A stretch of 64,000 nt of DNA from Pyricularia pennisetigena (taxonomy: Eukaryota > Ascomycota > Sordariomycetes > Magnaporthales > Pyriculariaceae), in contig NC_043742.1 of the NCBI RefSeq assembly GCF_004337985.1, positions 3,210,176-3,274,175 on the forward strand, read 5' to 3'. The position numbers and the translations under genes are program-made. Each line of letters begins with the position of its first letter. Positions within the stretch are counted from its first letter, which is position 1. Below the pieces are notes generated by a model. It had not been told where the DNA came from and searched no databases. It was given only the letters and a program-made list of their open reading frames with translations. This document shows positions 59,957 to 64,000 of the stretch, piece after piece.

Positions 59957-61845
59957 TAGTTTCAGTGATTAGGTTAAACCCCCCTGCTTCACAATGGGGA
60001 CCGAGCGCTCCATGTAGCTTCTAGCCACATGGTTTTTCGACCAATTACATTGGCCGAAAAGATCGCGCTCGTTCTGGTCTGAGGACATTTTGTCGTATTT
60101 CGCCGTTCATGGGGGTACCACCAACGATAATTTGTCGCATTTCGCCGTTTATAACGGTATTATTAACGATAATTTGTCGCATTTCGCCGTTTATAACGGT
60201 ATTATTAACGATAATTTGTCGCATTTCGCCGTTTATAACGGTATTATTAACGATAATTTGTCGCATTTCGCCGTTTGTAGCGGGTATATATATTGTATAC
60301 GCATTATAATAGTAAAACAAATGGTGTAACGACGGTATACGATTAAATATTCGAATATAAAATGAAATAAAAGTCGTAGAAATGTGAACTAACCTGCGTT
60401 AAGCTGATTGGACTTTGGCAATCCTTTTACTGAAAACCGCGTTTTTTTTTCCAATTTATTTGAAAAAATATTGAAACATTAAGTAAAATTTGTAATTTTT
60501 GATTATATTCAATAATTGTTTTACATTACTTAGTATAGTATTGATTTAAGCTCAAATAATAATATTCATCATTTGGCGGACTTAAAACTACAAAATGCAT
60601 GCAGTTGTCGTTTAAAACAGACCTTTTATTAATATTTTTATATTAGTTATCAATTTATTAAAAAGCTAAACAATTTACGCAAATGGGAGTAAAACTAGGA
60701 GAACTTCTAATTCATCCATTCTCTTCTGAGTTTATATTGGAATACTATTTAACCTTATTTTTGGGAGTTTTATTCAATCAAATAAAACATAAAATAGAAA
60801 AATGGGACAAATTTAACATTTTTTTATATAAAACAGATATATAAAACAGATATATAAATGGGCATTATAAATTAGATTCCACGCTGACGTTTGTGTAAAC
60901 ATTTAATGCAATCCTTGAAACTTTAGCTTTGATTTTATGAAAATCGGTAAAAGTGTAAATAGGTTTCGATTATAAGTTATATATAAAATTATATACATCT
61001 TACCTATCCGCTTATTTAACGGTCTATATAATTGAATATTTGTACCAAATTACATCATCATAGCTTATATACGTGAGCCCCGCTCCCACGTGCCAAAACC
61101 GTAGAGTTTGGTTGCAGAACAAAAATAATAAAAAATAATGAAATAAAGCAAAAGGATTTATAAAATATACATTTCGTATTTTTTAACATAAAAAAGCTTT
61201 AAGGGCCAGTATTATAAATTCGGCTGCACATGGACGCTCGGTTACACTCGTAGTCCAATCCCTGCAACTTTGGCTTTATTGTCGTCAAAATTGGTAAGAA
61301 TATAAGCGAGTTTCGATTGTAAATAATATATAAAAAAGTAGATATTTTGCCTATCCGCTTATTTAACTGCTTATAGACCACAGCATATGCACCAAAATCT
61401 ATTATCACGGTATGTATTCATGTTCGACCCTCCACGTGCAAAAATTATAAAATTTGGTTGAAAATTACTAATAATATTAAAAAAATCGAAAATCGAAAGA
61501 AAAAATCGAAAAACCAGTACCGCCTTGAACGGATTAAGGGCAGGTGGTATCCAAATCGGCCGTTATAACAGATAATAAAATAAATTATATCGCTGCTAAT
61601 AGCGGTACTAAACGCTATTTTCAACGATATTTTCTTTTTTCGATATTTTGCGTAATTGTGGAATAATTAAGGAGTGTCGGTCGAAAAAAGGCCAAAAATA
61701 CCGCCATAAACGGCGAAAATCGACAAATTGTCCTCAGACCTGAACCAGAGTGTTTTTTGGATGGACCCACAGGTACATTGTAAAGCCGCAATTGAACCAC
61801 GCTCAATTGTGGAGCTTTGGGCTTCAGGGATGAGCCCTGAGACTA
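59957..61845 (+). mobile_element. TAGTCTC-family element, full length (1,889 bp) with expanded subterminal repeats
   Basis: Arm A starts TAGTTTCAGTGATTAGG; arm B ends GGGATGAGCCCTGAGACTA. The copy is longer than others because a 42-bp unit is repeated near the left end. The interior shows two tandem versions of a block with ACCTATCCGCTTATTTAAC (about 61000 and 61350). No ORF. Flanking 9-mers do not match. Confidence 0.85.
60124..60285. repeat. 42-bp tandem repeat of the subterminal motif (3.8 units)
   Basis: Units start at 60124, 60166, 60208 and 60250, the last diverging after about 32 bases. Each holds TTTGTCGCATTTCGCCG and the hairpin CCGTTTATAACGG. Because 42 is divisible by three, all frames stay open and give spurious repetitive ORFs on both strands. 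Confidence 0.95.
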
Positions 61846-62551
61846 TTCTGGTTCAGGTTTGAGGACAATTATTCGATTTTCGCCGTTCCTGGTTGTATTT
61901 TCGGCATTCGCCGACCAACACTCCGTTATTAACAAATAAATAAAAATTGTAAAAATAAGCGGTTTGTACGTTGATAATAGCGTTTAATACCGCTATTAAC
62001 AACGATTCAATTTATATTTTTATTTATTGTGACGGCGGAATCAGGTACGCCGTGCCCTTAATCCGTTCATGGCGGGACTGTTTTTTCGATTTTTTTTAAT
62101 ATTATTGTTAATTTTTAACCAAATTTCATGATTTCTGCAGATGGGGGGTCGCTTTCGTATATATACCGTTATCGCAACCTTTGGTATATGTACCCTATTA
62201 CACAAGCAGTTAAGCAAGCGGATAGGCAAAGTTTACACATTTTTGTATATAATTTAGAATCGTAACGCGTTAATATTTTTACCAATTTTAACGATTATAA
62301 AACCAGAATTGCAGGGATTGGACGACGTATATGCATAAACGTGTGCATTTAATTCCGTTAATAATATTGCTTTAAAAAAATTTTATATATAAAAAAATGT
62401 CAAATGTGTGTTATTTCTTTATATTTTGCTTTATTTGATTAATTTCATAATATGTTTGTTTTGTAACCAAATTTCGAGGTCTTGGCACTTGGGGCCGACG
62501 TATGTATATATAATATAGTTATACAATTTGGTTCGTATATTTAATTACATA
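61846..62551 (-). mobile_element. TAGTCTC-family fragment, arm B inner part and interior
   Basis: It begins inside arm B (TTCTGGTTCAGGTTTGAGGA), passes ATTTTCGCCG and the CCCTTAATCCGTTCATGGCG block (62055) and runs through the family interior to 62551. There the Fot1-like element has inserted at a TA. Confidence 0.7.
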
Positions 62552-64000
62552 ACGTTGGGTACCCCCTGGCGGTCCCCCCACCCCCCGCTGTTCGGCACCC
62601 AAAAATAACTGTACAGCCACCTTCACCTCTCATGCTCTTTTATAAATATCTCGACCAATTTTTTACCTTTGAATTTACTTTTTTCTGTTTTTTTCTTCTC
62701 TATTTTCTAATAAAGAAAAATACCGAAAACCAGCTTTTTTGCTATAAAAACGCTAATAATGGCGAATTCAATGCAAAAACCTCCCGAACATGGGGAATAC
62801 CTCAATTTACATTTTAAAATCGACTTGTAGATTCTCAACCTTATAAACAAACAGAAAACCCTTTTCAAAGGCTTTTTACGGACTAGGAAAAGCATTTAAT
62901 TGGTTAGGTGTTTACCCAAGCAATTTTAGGGCTTCCGCCAACGCATTAAAAATTACGTTTTTTTGCCGAACGGATTTTTTAAACCGCCGGAGAGATAAAT
63001 TGTTTTGGAAAACGTTGGATAACACGTTTTTTGGCTCGTTAGCCAATTTTTAAAACCCAAAGGCCCCGTTAAATAGAAAACGCCCGGGTTAATGGGCCTA
63101 TTATGGAAAAAATTAAATTTTGGTAGTTTTATATTATGAACCCCGCTAATAACGATATTAAACCCGAAAATCGGTGGAATATGGACGAAACCGGTATAAT
63201 GGAAGGTAAGAGATTTAACTGCCTAATATTAGGCTTTAACGGAATTCGGCCGTTATAGCGAAAAAAGCCCGGAACGCGTGATTGGACGATTATAATCGAA
63301 TATTTATCGGTTACGGGTATTATTTTCCTTCCCCTCGTCACATTTAAAGGAAAAAAGTACAATAATAATGGGTTTTAACGGATTTAAACCTTTTCGATAA
63401 TTGGTAATTTTATACAACCGAAAACGGGAAAATAAATAACGAAACGGTTATCGAATGGTTAAAAAAAGTGTTTATTCCATATTTTTAACCTAATACCCCT
63501 AATAAACGGTTATTAGTTTTCGACGGCCACGGATTATATATAACGGACGAATATATGTTTTTTTATTTGCAAAATAATATTTTACTCCTATATTTACCCC
63601 TTTGTTCGTTATACGTTTTCCAACCATTGGATTTATTAGTTTTGGGCCGTTACAAAAGGTTTATCGACGTTAATTTGGATTTATTAACCAGTTTTGCTGT
63701 TTAACAGTTGTTGGAAAACGAAAAATTTTTTTGTTATAATATAACCAAATCGAAAGCATTTACAGCGAAAAATATTTAACTTAGGTGGCGTATAACGGGT
63801 TTACGGCCGGTAAATTTGTTTAAACTATTTTTAAACCTTTTTTTGTTAAAAAATAGCAACGCTAACGTTATAAAAAATAAAAATTACGGTTTATAAAAGG
63901 AAAAAATACCGGAAAACCCAACCCAAAAATTAATAACCCGTTTTAATTTGTTTGGAAAACCTCTAAAACGACCCGAAATATTCGACTTTAATTGCAAAAA
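62552..64000 (+). mobile_element. Fot1/pogo-like Tc1-mariner element, left part, runs off the window
   Basis: A TA dinucleotide (62550-62551) is followed by ACGTTGGGTACCCCCTGGCG, a G/C-rich terminus like those of Fot/Pot elements. A transposase remnant follows on the same strand. Only the left end is in the window, so the inverted end and second TA cannot be checked. Confidence 0.75.
62755..64000 (+). pseudogene. Fot1/pogo-like DDE transposase remnant
   Basis: The domains lie in order. A Psq-type helix-turn-helix (NNGEFNAKTSRTWGIPQFTF, from 62755) comes first. A CENP-B-type helix-turn-helix with LGLPPT...LRFFAERI is at about 62926-62975. The DDE_1 catalytic domain has MDETGIMEGKRFN (from 63181) with the first Asp, and the second in FDGHG (63519-63533) followed by YITDEY. 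QPLDL and VLGRYKRF are at about 63620-63665. Numerous TAA/TAG stops and a one-base shift near 63350-63370, in a run of A and AAT, make it non-functional. The family binds and cuts DNA at TA target sites. The 3' end is outside the window. Confidence 0.85.

Noticed and set aside
60124..60285. Possible CRISPR array
   Set aside because: Units are directly adjacent without spacers and the organism is a fungus; it is a simple tandem repeat.
60045..60329. Repetitive ORFs on both strands suggesting a repeat protein
   Set aside because: They are produced by the 42-bp tandem repeat, whose length is divisible by three; there is no start context or domain.

Overview
The window looks like a filamentous ascomycete (Pezizomycotina) chromosome with a two-compartment genome. 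Bases 1 to about 8,600 have balanced composition and carry four spliced or single-exon fungal genes with typical short introns (GT...AG, CTAAC branch sites). From about 8,600 to the end the DNA is AT-rich, TpA-rich and CpA-poor but still holds CpG. Its transposon coding regions are riddled with TAA/TAG where CAA/CAG is expected. That is the signature of repeat-induced point mutation (RIP). I cannot name the species; plant association is only suggested by the secreted mannanase and the small secreted proteins.

Gene-rich part: a 347-aa secreted Cys-containing protein (151-1194), a GH5 endo-beta-mannanase with two introns (2824-4140), a 120-aa small secreted six-cysteine protein with one intron (6153-6584), and on the minus strand a membrane-anchored luciferase-domain (DUF5519-type) protein (7530-8399).

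Repeat part: three chromodomain Ty3/gypsy elements can be delimited by their LTRs. They are G3 (19921-25882, minus), G1 (27473-34657, plus, target duplication GAATA) and G2 (47043-54288, plus, target duplication GTACG). A non-autonomous DNA transposon family of about 1.7-1.9 kb, with termini TAGTCTCAG and 9-bp target duplications, occurs in at least ten whole or partial copies. A second family has long inverted repeats (best copy 56667-58928). A Fot1/pogo-like transposon enters at 62552 and runs off the window. Most insertions are nested, and their order can be read.

The most unusual object lies between 12729 and 40228. Its two ends are inverted TAGTCTC-type termini continuing into inverted arms of about 4.7 kb. 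Between the arms are a degenerate minus-strand gene with 40-residue repeats, a SNF2-like helicase remnant split by G1, and the nested element G3. Removing G1 and G3 leaves about 14 kb, which I propose as a decayed large relative, possibly the autonomous partner, of the TAGTCTC family. One intact gene survives inside the AT-rich zone: a 156-aa small secreted four-cysteine protein (44797-45267, minus) whose stop codon coincides with the terminal TAG of a transposon end. It is a classic effector-candidate setting.
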